Below, piece after piece: positions 7,809 to 16,131 of a DNA stretch of 64,000 nucleotides. Positions within the stretch are counted from its first letter, which is position 1, and every line of letters begins with the position of its first letter. A program made the position numbers and the translations under genes. The notes under the pieces are model-generated. The model was not told where the DNA came from and did not search any database. It saw nothing but the letters and a program-made list of their open reading frames with translations. The DNA comes from an uncultured Collinsella sp. GTDB lineage: Bacteria; Actinomycetota; Coriobacteriia; Coriobacteriales; Coriobacteriaceae. The stretch covers positions 46,879-110,878 of the forward strand of contig UQHT01000006.1 in the NCBI GenBank assembly GCA_900540875.1, in the 5' to 3' direction.

Positions 7809-10586
7809 TTACTTGCGACCGAATTTGATCTTAATCGCACGTTTCAAAGCATACTTACCTAGGCTGGGGAGCTTTTGCTCGTATTTGACCATCGTGGAGC
7901 ACTCGGGGCGGTCGCGATCCAGATGGATGGCGTCAAACGCGCACTTGGTGGTGCACAGGCCGCAGCCGATGCACTTGTTGGGGTCGACGATCGAGGCACC
8001 GCAGCCCAAGCAGCGAGCGGTCTCGGCGCGCACCTGCTCCTCGGTAAAGGTCTCGACGTACTCGCTAAAGGGCGCAGCCTTCTCGCGCTCGCGGTCGACA
8101 CGTGCCACCTCGCGGCTTGCGTTGTCATAGCTCTCAATCACAACATCGTCGCGGTCAAGCGCGGTGTAGCGGCGCTGGTTGCGGCCGATGGTGAGCGTGG
8201 AGCCCGGCTGCACAAAGCGATGGATGGACACGGCGGCCTCGTGACCGGCGGCGATGGCGTCGATAGCAAAGCTGGGACCGGTGTAGACGTCGCCGCCCAC
8301 AAAGATGTCGGGCTCGGCGGTCTGGTACGTCTGCGGATCGGCAAGGGCACCCTGGCTGCGGCCGAGCTCCACCTTGGAGCCAGCCAGCAGGTCGCCCCAC
8401 ACAATGGACTGGCCAATCGACATGACGACACGGTCGGCATCGACACGGCGCAAGTCGTTCTCGTCATACTCGAGCGCAAAACGGCCCTCGTCGTCAAAGA
8501 CACGCGTGCAGCGCTTAAAGGTGATACCGCACACACGACCGGCCTCGTCCAGGTGAATCTCCTTGGGGCCCCAGCCGCAGCTAATGTGCGCGCCGTCCTC
8601 AATGGCCTCGCGACGCTCCTCCTCGCTGGCAGGCATCTTGACCTCGCTCTCCAGGCAGAACATCTCAACGTGCTCGGAACCCAGACGGCAGGCGTTGCGC
8701 GCGACATCGATGGCCACGTTGCCGCCGCCCACCACGATGGTGCGCCCGGGCAGCGCGTCGATCTTGCCGCTGTTGACCTCGCGCAAAAAGTCGACGGCCA
8801 CGGTCACGTCCTCGGCATCCTCGCCCGGAATACCGGCAAGGCGGCCACCCTGGCAGCCAATGGCCACGTAAAAGGCTTTAAAGCCCTGCGCGCGCAGCTC
8901 GTCGAGCGTCACATCGCGACCGACCTCCACGCCATAGCGGAACTCGGCGCCCATCAGGCGAATGACCTCGACCTCGGCCTCGATAACGTCCTTCTGCAGC
9001 TTAAAGCTGGGAATGCCGTAGGTGAGCATGCCGCCCGGGCGCTCGTTTTTCTCGAACACGACGGGCTTGTAGCCCTTCTCGGCCAGATAGAAGGCGCAGG
9101 ACAGACCGGCCGGACCGGCGCCGATGATGGCGATCTTCTGGTCGAAGCCGCCGGCACGCGTCGGGGTCACCACAGGTGGGACATAGCGAGTCGCGGCATC
9201 CAGATCGCGCTGGGCGATAAACTTCTTGACCTCGTCGATGGCCACGGCCTCGTCCACGCGACCGCGGGTGCAGGCATCCTCACAGCGGCGGTTGCACACA
9301 CGGCCGCAGATAGCGGGCAACGGGTTCTCGCGCTTGATGAGCGCCAACGCCTCGTCATAGCGGCCCTGCGCCGCGAGCTTCAAATAGCCCTGAACGGCAA
9401 CGTGCGCGGGGCAGGCCGTCTTGCAGGGAGCGGTGCCGGACTCATGCGTCTCGATACGGTTGTCGTTGCGGTAGTTGGGCGACCACTTGGTGTGGTCCCA
9501 CTTGGTGGCATCGGGCAGCTCCTGGCGCGGATACTCGGGCACCTGTCCGCCAGCCTTTTTGCTACAGAGCTTCTGGCCCAGTTTGGCGGCGCCGGCCGGA
9601 CACACCTCAACGCAGCGACCGCAGGCCACGCACTTGTCCTTCTCGACCTTGGCGACGTAGGCCGAGCGCGACAGGTTGGGCGTGTTGAACAGCTGCGAAG
9701 TGCGCAGGGCATAGCACACGTTGACGTTGCAGTTGCAGATGGCGAAGATTTTGTTCTCACCGTCGATGTTGGTGATCTGGTGCACAAAGCCGTTGTCCTC
9801 GGCCTGGCGCAGGATGTCGTAGACCTCCTCGCGCGTCACATAATGGCCGCGGTCGGTCTCGACCACGTAGTCGGCCATATCGCCCACGGCGATGCACCAA
9901 TCGGCCGGGTCGTCGGCGCAGCCCTCTCCCATCACGCGACGGCTCGCGCGGCAGCTGCAGGTGCTAGCGGCATACTTACCTTCGTATTTGTCGAGCCAAT
10001 GCTCGATATGCTCGATCGGCACCGAGGTGCTCGCGGCATCGATGGCCTTCTCGACCGGAATGACATGCATGCCGATGCCGGCACCGCCGGGCGGCACCAT
10101 CGGCGTGGCCTTGGACAGCGGTCCCTTGGACGCCTGCTCAAAGAACTTGGCATAGACCGGATGCTCCTCGAGCTGGCTCACGCGCATGTTGAGGAACTCG
10201 GCGGAACCCGGCACCAGCATGGGCAGCACCCACTGCTTGGCGCGCTCGGGGTTTTCCCAGTTGTACTCGAGCAGACCCGTGTAGCTCATGTCGTCGAGCA
10301 TTTTTTCGATATCGGCCTCGGGCATGCCGGTGAGCTTGACCATCTCGGGCAGCGTATAGGGACGGCGCATCTTCATCTTGCAGAGCACTTCGGCCTGCTC
10401 GTCGGTTGCGGCCTCGGCAAACGACCAGTACTCGTAGCCCAGCAGCTCGTCGCGGTGCAGCAGGCGGTTGGTGCAGTGCTCACACAGTTTGACGATGGCC
10501 TCGCGCGGATGCTCCGGTATCGGCGGCACGAACTCCGAACCGATGTCGGGCTCGGTGTAGCTAATCCCCGGTCCGTTGAGAATCAT
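7809..10586 (-). CDS. Fe-S/FAD oxidoreductase, GltD-like, with ferredoxin-type domains
   Basis: 925 aa from the ATG at 10586 (GAAGGGA upstream). The N-terminal third (about 1-300) has Cys pairs CEHC, CSCR and CNCNVNVC and resembles Fe-S proteins without a defined role. Near 310 is a 4Fe-4S motif CVACGRCVEVCP. Then comes the glutamate-synthase small-subunit arrangement: an N-terminal Cys cluster (CKTACPAH, CGRVCNRRCEDACTRG), an FAD-binding GAGPAGLSCAFYLAEKG, and an NAD(P)H-binding GGGNVAIDVARNA. The C-terminus carries CLGCG and the ferredoxin motif CIGCGLCTTKC. Probably a cytosolic NAD(P)H:acceptor or bifurcating-type electron-transfer flavoprotein; the partner is unknown. It diverges from a TetR gene and precedes hypA by 34 bp. 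Confidence 0.85.
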   Translation of the reverse strand: MILNGPGISYTEPDIGSEFVPPIPEHPREAIVKLCEHCTNRLLHRDELLGYEYWSFAEAATDEQAEVLCKMKMRRPYTLPEMVKLTGMPEADIEKMLDDMSYTGLLEYNWENPERAKQWVLPMLVPGSAEFLNMRVSQLEEHPVYAKFFEQASKGPLSKATPMVPPGGAGIGMHVIPVEKAIDAASTSVPIEHIEHWLDKYEGKYAASTCSCRASRRVMGEGCADDPADWCIAVGDMADYVVETDRGHYVTREEVYDILRQAEDNGFVHQITNIDGENKIFAICNCNVNVCYALRTSQLFNTPNLSRSAYVAKVEKDKCVACGRCVEVCPAGAAKLGQKLCSKKAGGQVPEYPRQELPDATKWDHTKWSPNYRNDNRIETHESGTAPCKTACPAHVAVQGYLKLAAQGRYDEALALIKRENPLPAICGRVCNRRCEDACTRGRVDEAVAIDEVKKFIAQRDLDAATRYVPPVVTPTRAGGFDQKIAIIGAGPAGLSCAFYLAEKGYKPVVFEKNERPGGMLTYGIPSFKLQKDVIEAEVEVIRLMGAEFRYGVEVGRDVTLDELRAQGFKAFYVAIGCQGGRLAGIPGEDAEDVTVAVDFLREVNSGKIDALPGRTIVVGGGNVAIDVARNACRLGSEHVEMFCLESEVKMPASEEERREAIEDGAHISCGWGPKEIHLDEAGRVCGITFKRCTRVFDDEGRFALEYDENDLRRVDADRVVMSIGQSIVWGDLLAGSKVELGRSQGALADPQTYQTAEPDIFVGGDVYTGPSFAIDAIAAGHEAAVSIHRFVQPGSTLTIGRNQRRYTALDRDDVVIESYDNASREVARVDREREKAAPFSEYVETFTEEQVRAETARCLGCGASIVDPNKCIGCGLCTTKCAFDAIHLDRDRPECSTMVKYEQKLPSLGKYALKRAIKIKFGRK

Positions 10587-10677
10587 AGTCGTCCCTTCTC
10601 TTGCCGCGGCCCGGCAGGCACGCAGCACCCCTCTTTTTACGGGCTCGACATACCCCCATGCCGTTCACCCGTTATTG

Positions 10678-10715
10678 TTGACATTGTGTCAAAAATAGTA
10701 TTGACGAACCGTCAA
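10678..10715. promoter_or_regulatory. Two TetR-type palindromes in the divergent region
   Basis: TTGACA-TTG-TGTCAA at 10678-10692 and TTGACG-AAC-CGTCAA at 10701-10715, both perfect six-base arms with 3-bp centres, 23 bp apart. A weaker third site lies near 10732-10745. They fall between the flavoprotein gene and the TetR gene. Confidence 0.7.
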
Positions 10716-10773
10716 CAATATTCAAGACTGTTAGGCGAACGGTCAGGCAAAAGAGGATGAAAGGCGGCAAAAC

Positions 10774-11436
10774 ATGGGCAGCAACACAGCAGATACCTCT
10801 GTGGTCGATGCCATCCCCGCGTCCGATAGCGCGGCAAAGCGCCTGACAGGTGACGAGCGCCGCCGCGAGATTCTCGCCGCCGTGCGCGCCGTGAGCTCCG
10901 AGCTGGGCGTGTCCCATCTATCCGTCTCGGCCGTGACCAAGCGAGCCGGCTGCACGCGCTCGCTGTTCTACCACTACTTTGCCGATATGGACGCCGCCGT
11001 CACCGCCGTCATGGACGAGGCAATCGACGGTTTTATCTCCGAGCTCGAGCAGTGGAATGCCAGCCGCATCGTCGGTGATATCGAGGGCGCGCTCGACACC
11101 GTCGCCCCACTCTTCAAGCGCCTGGTCGCCAGCGGCCACGAGCTGCCGAGTACGCTCACCTCGAGCAGCGGCGCGCTCTACGGCGGCTTTCTGCACAACG
11201 TGGTCCAGCGCGTGGCGCAATATATCTGCGACACCACCGTGGTGGATTTTGTCGCCCATCATGAGCTGCGCATCGACCATGTCTACGAGACGTTCTACAC
11301 CCTCATCATGGGGTTGTTGATGTATATCCGCACGCACCCCGATGTACCCGACGAGACGGTCAAGGAAATCATCGCCTCGACGCTCCATATCGAGGGCTAT
11401 ACCGCCAAGTATCCGGAGCGCAAGCCCCAGAACTGA
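10774..11436 (+). CDS. TetR/AcrR-family regulator
   Basis: 220 aa; ATG at 10774 after GGCGGCAAAAC, no strong ribosome binding site. The HTH is at about residues 27-75: RRREILAAVRAVSSELG, then VSAVTKRAGCTRSLFYHYF, the classic TetR recognition helix. The C-terminal part is the effector-binding helical domain; the ligand is not predictable. It diverges from the flavoprotein gene with two palindromes between, and the membrane protein at 11500 is 63 bp downstream. I infer it represses itself and one or both neighbours. Confidence 0.9.
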   Translation: MGSNTADTSVVDAIPASDSAAKRLTGDERRREILAAVRAVSSELGVSHLSVSAVTKRAGCTRSLFYHYFADMDAAVTAVMDEAIDGFISELEQWNASRIVGDIEGALDTVAPLFKRLVASGHELPSTLTSSSGALYGGFLHNVVQRVAQYICDTTVVDFVAHHELRIDHVYETFYTLIMGLLMYIRTHPDVPDETVKEIIASTLHIEGYTAKYPERKPQN

Positions 11437-11499
11437 CGACATTTGGCCAAACTGCCCGCGCTCGGAAGAGGGGCCGCGGGCTTGTGAAAGGAGAGCAGC

Positions 11500-12507
11500 A
11501 TGCTGTTCGATGTCTGGGGTAGCAATACCCTTATCCACTGGGTCGGCTGGGCCATGGTCTTTATCGGCCTGATCGTGCTCAACGAGGTCGGCCGCCGCAC
11601 CAAACTCGGCGCGGCCATCATCTTTGGCGTGGCTCCGCTGGCCATGACCATCTACTGCGTCGCCATCGCCATCGGCGTTTCGCAGGGCGCCGAATGGGCG
11701 CTCACCAACCCCACCCATGTGTACCAGAACAGCTGGTTCCACTACGCCAAGGTCTACGCGGCGCTGGCCGGTTGCTGGGGCTTCATCGCCATTAAGTATC
11801 AGTGGGGCAAGATCGGCAAGGCGCACTGGTTCCGCGCGTGGCCGTTTGTGATCGTCGCCATCAACATCATGATCGCCGTCGTGTCCGACTTTGAGAGCGC
11901 CTATCACTACTTTGTCCTGGGCCAGTCCACCTGGGTCACCTCCGAGGGCGCCACGCAGCTGGCCGGCTGGAACAACGTGTTCAACGGCATCGCCGGCTTC
12001 ATCAACATCTTCTGCATGACCGGTTGGTGGAGCGTCTACGCCTCCGAGGATAAGACCGACATGTTGTGGCCCGACATGACCTGGGTCTACATCATCGCCT
12101 ACGATATCTGGAACTTCTGCTACACCTACAACTGCCTGCCCACCCACTCCTGGTTCTGCGGCTTTGCGCTCCTGCTGGCGCCCACCGTCGCCGCCTTTAT
12201 CTGGAACAAGGGCGGCTGGATTCAGAACCGCGCCTTTACGCTGGCCATTTGGTGCATGTTTGCCCAGGTGTTCCCGTACTTCCAGGAGGAGTCCATCTTT
12301 GTGACCCACTCCACGCTCGACCCCGGCGCCGCTACCGCGGTCTCGATCGCTGCGCTGATCGCCAACGTCGCCGCGATCATCTACATCGCCTACCGCGCCA
12401 AGAAGCTCGGCCGCAATCCCTACAAGCAGGATGTCTTTGAGGGCACCAGCGATTGGGAGAAGGCCACCGCTCGCCGCGCCAAGGTTGATTACGCGCACGC
12501 CGAGTAA
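11500..12507 (+). CDS. Polytopic membrane protein, DUF5692-like
   Basis: 335 aa with about nine or ten hydrophobic helices rich in Trp and aromatic residues (for example ending HWVGWAMVFIGLIVLNEVG, then WAFFIAI-type helices, and WNFCYTYNCLPTHSWFCGF). AAAGGAG lies 10 bases before the start. I recognise it as similar to the uncharacterised DUF5692 family, from memory and with moderate confidence. No transport signature is visible. It follows the TetR gene in the same direction and ends in a strong terminator. Function unknown; a sterol/bile-acid or small-molecule role under TetR control would be a guess. Confidence 0.75.
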   Translation: MLFDVWGSNTLIHWVGWAMVFIGLIVLNEVGRRTKLGAAIIFGVAPLAMTIYCVAIAIGVSQGAEWALTNPTHVYQNSWFHYAKVYAALAGCWGFIAIKYQWGKIGKAHWFRAWPFVIVAINIMIAVVSDFESAYHYFVLGQSTWVTSEGATQLAGWNNVFNGIAGFINIFCMTGWWSVYASEDKTDMLWPDMTWVYIIAYDIWNFCYTYNCLPTHSWFCGFALLLAPTVAAFIWNKGGWIQNRAFTLAIWCMFAQVFPYFQEESIFVTHSTLDPGAATAVSIAALIANVAAIIYIAYRAKKLGRNPYKQDVFEGTSDWEKATARRAKVDYAHAE

Positions 12508-12578
12508 CATGCCCGGCGCAAACGCCGCTTGAATGTGAAGCAGCATAGCCGGCTCCGCGCAACTCAACGCATTGCAGA

Positions 12579-12618
12579 GCCCCCGGAATGTGATTCGTCC
12601 GCGTTCCGGGGGCCTTTT
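12579..12618 (+). terminator. Terminator after the membrane protein gene
   Basis: Perfect 10-bp stem GCCCCCGGAA/TTCCGGGGGC, 15-nt loop, then CTTTTG. Confidence 0.85.
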
Positions 12619-12739
12619 GCTGCCGCGAGGATGCGGCCGAACGATGCGCTCAGGTTAAATCGGATCTTATATTTCGTATGCGCTTTATATGGCTCCATTT
12701 TTGGGTACAGTGTTGAGCCGATATTGCATTGGGGGATAT

Positions 12740-14221
12740 ATGAGCGATGAGACGTATGGCCGCGAGGATGCGGCCCAGGATGCGGAAGCATGTGCCGAAG
12801 CCCTGGAGAGCCTTGACCGGATCGCGCTAGACGAGCTCTCGTTTAGCGATTCGGTCGTCGACGCGCAAGACGAGGTGCACGAAGACACTGAGGACGAAGG
12901 CGGCGACGCCAAAGACGCTCCTGACGAAGCCGAAGAGGACGATAGCGAGGCCGACGACCAGCCCGAATCCGACACGGGCGAGGAAACCGTCTTGCTCGAC
13001 AGCTTACCGGCCGAAGATTCGCTGACTCGCGAGCTTCCTGGCCTGGGTTCCGCACCAGCCGTGGATGAGACCATCGCCATGGGCGATATTCCCCTGCCGT
13101 CCGTTCCCTCGGCACACGAAGCCGAGGTCCGCCATCGCAAGATGTCGCCCAAGCGCCGCAATCTGATGGTCGCCGGTGTCGTGGCCGTCGCGCTCGTCGC
13201 CGGCGGTGCAGGCTATGCTGCCTGGAACGGATATCAGCAAGAGCAGGCTGCCGCTGTCGCCGCCAATGCCCACACGATGATGTCGGTGCAGATTGGCGTG
13301 CATGCCGCGGGCCTCGACTGTTCCGCCGGCTCCAAGATTCCCGTACAAGTGAGTGGCCAGGATTCTGACGGATCCTCCGTGAGCGAAACACTCTATGTTG
13401 ACGAGCACGGCCGTGGCATCAAACTGCTACCCGGTGACTACACACTCTCCATCGCTGCCTCCCCCATCGCGTCCGACGGCACCGTCTATACCGTGCCGAC
13501 CACCAAGGCGCAGGTCACGATCAAGAGCGACGGACAGGACCTAAGCAGCCAGGCCGCCTTTAAGCTCAAGGTGCCTTCGGCCGACACGGTAACCGACGAC
13601 CAGATCGATGCCGCCGCCAAATATGCCGAGGAGGGAGGCGCGAGCTCCGCCGCCACCGCCAAGGTGCTCCAGCAGGCGGCAACCGCGCGGCGCGACGCCG
13701 CCGTCAATGCCGTGAGCGCGCAAAAGGCACAGGCAGCCCGCGATGCTGACGCTCGCCACAAGGCAACCGACCTCTACCAGCTCGATATCCCCGTCGAGTG
13801 GTACGGCAAGGTCGAGACTTGGCAAAATGGCAGCACGCTATGCATCTATCTTGCCGGCGACAGCGATACGCCGATTGTGACGCTCGTCGCGGTGCGCGAG
13901 GGCGAGAGCTTTACGCCCGATGAGGGCGATACGGTTTTGGGTGCGGCCAATCTAGGCAACGGTTATACCGTCTACGCCAGCGGCCCCGTCTATCCGTACG
14001 TGGTGCCCCAGACCATCAACGGACGGACGCAGAATCCCGTGTCAACCTACCCCATGGACACGGCCATTGAGCTTGTCGAGCTCACGACCGGTAACCGCTA
14101 CACCTATAGCCAGATCAAGAACGTACTGGTCGGCAAAGACGGCAAGGCAGACGCCGCGACCAAACTCGAGACCGACTACCTCGCCCAGATTCTCCTGCCG
14201 AGCATCAAGGCCCAGGACTAG
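12740..14221 (+). CDS. Single-pass anchored protein with acidic cytosolic domain
   Basis: 493 aa from the ATG at 12740 (GGGGG five bases upstream); an ORF extending to 12689 lacks a ribosome binding site. Residues 1-110 are strongly acidic (Asp/Glu-rich, low complexity). A basic stretch (MSPKRR, 135-140) precedes one membrane helix at about 141-162 (VAGVVAVALVAGGAGYAAW). The outer part has Ala/Gln-rich helical sequence near 290-350 and a C-terminal domain with no motif I know. Topology therefore looks N-in, C-out. The layout recalls regulatory or adhesion-related membrane proteins of Actinobacteria. Function unknown. Confidence 0.8.
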   Translation: MSDETYGREDAAQDAEACAEALESLDRIALDELSFSDSVVDAQDEVHEDTEDEGGDAKDAPDEAEEDDSEADDQPESDTGEETVLLDSLPAEDSLTRELPGLGSAPAVDETIAMGDIPLPSVPSAHEAEVRHRKMSPKRRNLMVAGVVAVALVAGGAGYAAWNGYQQEQAAAVAANAHTMMSVQIGVHAAGLDCSAGSKIPVQVSGQDSDGSSVSETLYVDEHGRGIKLLPGDYTLSIAASPIASDGTVYTVPTTKAQVTIKSDGQDLSSQAAFKLKVPSADTVTDDQIDAAAKYAEEGGASSAATAKVLQQAATARRDAAVNAVSAQKAQAARDADARHKATDLYQLDIPVEWYGKVETWQNGSTLCIYLAGDSDTPIVTLVAVREGESFTPDEGDTVLGAANLGNGYTVYASGPVYPYVVPQTINGRTQNPVSTYPMDTAIELVELTTGNRYTYSQIKNVLVGKDGKADAATKLETDYLAQILLPSIKAQD

Positions 14222-14265
14222 CGGACCATGACACCTGAGTCCTGGCCTCGCAAATCCATAGACGA

Positions 14266-15618
14266 TTAGGAAAGGAGCCACTTCCATGCGGGCACAGCAT
14301 GTACCACGCCGTGTTTGCATGGAATATCGGCCTGCTCATCCATGGTAACGATTACCGACTCGCCAAGATCAAACTGGGCCATCGCGGCATCGAGCGCGGC
14401 AATTTCGCGCTCGCGCGTTTTCTCGCTTGTCATATCCACACTTACCTGAATCAGGCCGTAAGCCTGCATGAGCAGTGCATCCCCAGCCACAAAGTCCACC
14501 TCATGGCTTTTATTCTTATCTTTAATCAGCAGGCGGCAAACCGAACCGGGCCGCACGGCGGGGGTCCTTCTTCTGAGCGCATTGAACACCGCGGTCTCGA
14601 GCCTCTGACCATGATCCAATGCCGATGCGGGGGAGAACGCTCCGAACATCGCAGGATCGACGGCGTAGACCTTAGACGCAGACCGCGTATTATTTGCAAG
14701 CGAACGCGTGAACTCCGGCACCGAAAACAGCAGGTAGGCGTCCTCGTAATACTCAAGTAAGTCGCTGAGCGTATTTCGACTGACGGATATCTGTCTGCTC
14801 TTGAACTCGTTGTACACTTTGTTCACTGACAGCTCTCGTCCCGAAGATGCCATGCACCGCGCCAGAAACAGCGAGGCCAAACGGGGGTTCTTGACGTCGT
14901 AACGTTCAACGACGTCCATGGCGACCGTTCGCGACGCATATTCCTGTAGCAGCTGAATCGCGTCTGCGGGCGTCTGCTCAAGTGTCGCGATGAATCCCCC
15001 TCGCTCGAGATATCCGACCAGATGGTGTCGGAGCAACGCTGCAGCGCTTGAGGAGAAGGGCGCGTTCGACTCAGGAACGCCCCCCGTCTTATATCGGACG
15101 TATTCCGAAAAACTCAACGGAAAAAGCTCTCGCACAAGAGAACGGCCCCTGAACTCGCTCTCAAGTTCTGAGGACAGCATCTTAGAAGAAGATCCCGTCA
15201 CGTAAACGGTCGCCTTCTCCGTATCGACCACGCGTCGCAGAAACGCACCCCATTCGGGTATTTCCTGGATCTCGTCAAAGAAAAGGTAGGCGCCCTCGCC
15301 TCGAGCAGCAGGATATAGTGCATAGAATGTATCGAGCACGTCCGCTAGTAGCGATGGCTCATACGGACGCAAGCGCTCATCCTCAAAATTGAAATATAGC
15401 ATCCGGTCAAGCTCGACGCCTTGGCCCTGAAGCCGCCGCATCTCCTGATACAGGCGATACGTCTTTCCACAACGACGGGCGCCCACAATCACATATACGA
15501 TGTTGTCGCGCTTTGGCTCCTGCGGGTTGCCCAGATCAAGGTCGCGCTCAAAGACCTGCGGAATCCCCTGTTGCTCAAAGTCCTTTATTTTTTGAGCCAC
15601 CAAGTCGTTGAATGCCAT
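14266..15618 (-). CDS. AAA ATPase, AAA_14/DUF4143 family
   Basis: 450 aa; ATG 15618 with GGAGAA just upstream. Walker A VGARRCGKT (about residues 43-51) and Walker B YLFFDEIQEI (about 111-120) define the ATPase. GSSSKMLSSE and FRGRSLVRELFPLSFSEY are typical of this family, and the C-terminal part (LIKDKNKSHEVDFV) matches the nuclease-like DUF4143 domain. These proteins are common, variable and of unsettled role; some act in DNA-linked stress or defence. It converges on the anchored protein gene with a 44-bp gap. A 60-bp near-palindrome covers its promoter, which suggests tight control. Confidence 0.9.
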   Translation of the reverse strand: MAFNDLVAQKIKDFEQQGIPQVFERDLDLGNPQEPKRDNIVYVIVGARRCGKTYRLYQEMRRLQGQGVELDRMLYFNFEDERLRPYEPSLLADVLDTFYALYPAARGEGAYLFFDEIQEIPEWGAFLRRVVDTEKATVYVTGSSSKMLSSELESEFRGRSLVRELFPLSFSEYVRYKTGGVPESNAPFSSSAAALLRHHLVGYLERGGFIATLEQTPADAIQLLQEYASRTVAMDVVERYDVKNPRLASLFLARCMASSGRELSVNKVYNEFKSRQISVSRNTLSDLLEYYEDAYLLFSVPEFTRSLANNTRSASKVYAVDPAMFGAFSPASALDHGQRLETAVFNALRRRTPAVRPGSVCRLLIKDKNKSHEVDFVAGDALLMQAYGLIQVSVDMTSEKTREREIAALDAAMAQFDLGESVIVTMDEQADIPCKHGVVHAVPAWKWLLS

Positions 15619-15626
15619 AATTCTCC

Positions 15627-15686
15627 AATCTTGCTCTCCTGCTAATCAAGATTATAACGATTCTTGATTAGCAGGAGAGCAAGATT
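15627..15686 (-). promoter_or_regulatory. 24-bp inverted repeat around a TATAAT box
   Basis: Two perfect 24-bp arms (15627-15650 and 15663-15686, beginning AATCTTGCTC in plus sense) with a 12-bp centre that reads TATAAT in the minus sense, correct for the -10 box of the ATPase gene. A third partial copy, ATCTTGATTA, follows near 15692. Confidence 0.8.
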
Positions 15687-15826
15687 ATGCGTATCTTGAT
15701 TAATGGATAAGCAAGTTTTCTATTAGTGGCCCCTCCCGGAGGATATCGAGCGGCCGAGGGGGGCAGGCATGAACGCCTCTAGCCGAAAACAAAGTAGCTA
15801 AAAAAGCCCCGTCCCAAATGAGCTAC

Positions 15827-16000
15827 TTAACGCCAGGGGTCAGCTTCGAAGAGGGGCTCGCGCTCGGGGCGGCGATCGCTGTAGGGATCGTAGCCGTCAT
15901 CGTCCTCGTTCTCGGCACGGATGTAGGGGTCGCGCGGCTTGGGCGCCGGCTTGGACGTGGGCCTGGGCGCCGGCGCGCTTGTCTTGATCTCGTCTTTCAT
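15827..16000 (-). CDS. Small charged protein
   Basis: 57 aa, missing from simple ORF lists. ATG at 16000 with AGGAG eight bases upstream; an in-frame ATG at 16006 is too close to that site. Sequence: Lys/Pro-rich first half (MKDEIKTSAPAPRP, then KPAPKPRDPY), acidic middle (AENEDDDGYDPYSD) and an Arg/Glu-rich end ending ADPWR. Proline-rich and hydrophilic, so probably disordered. It follows clpB after a terminator, on the same strand. No family recognised. The overlapping plus-strand ORF (15818-16156) lacks a ribosome binding site. Confidence 0.6.
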   Translation of the reverse strand: MKDEIKTSAPAPRPTSKPAPKPRDPYIRAENEDDDGYDPYSDRRPEREPLFEADPWR

Positions 16001-16048
16001 CTGCATAGCTCCTTACATCGCATCCGTTCGGCATCATCGATTGTCGCA

Positions 16049-16087
16049 CGAAAAAGGGCGGCGGACCCCATTGGATCCGCCGCCCTT
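16049..16087 (-). terminator. clpB terminator
   Basis: Stem AAGGGCGGCGGA/TCCGCCGCCCTT followed by CTTTTTC in the minus sense, 45 bp beyond the clpB stop. Confidence 0.9.
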
Positions 16088-16131
16088 GGCGTTCGGCTCA
16101 AAAGGCAGATTGTAAGGCATGCGCCAAAAAC

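Noticed and set aside
7875..10760. 961-codon plus-strand frame opposite the flavoprotein
   Set aside because: Shadow of a GC-rich gene; the minus frame has cofactor motifs and this one has none.
10918..12567. 549-codon minus frame over TetR and the membrane protein
   Set aside because: Shadow; crosses a gene junction and lacks motifs.
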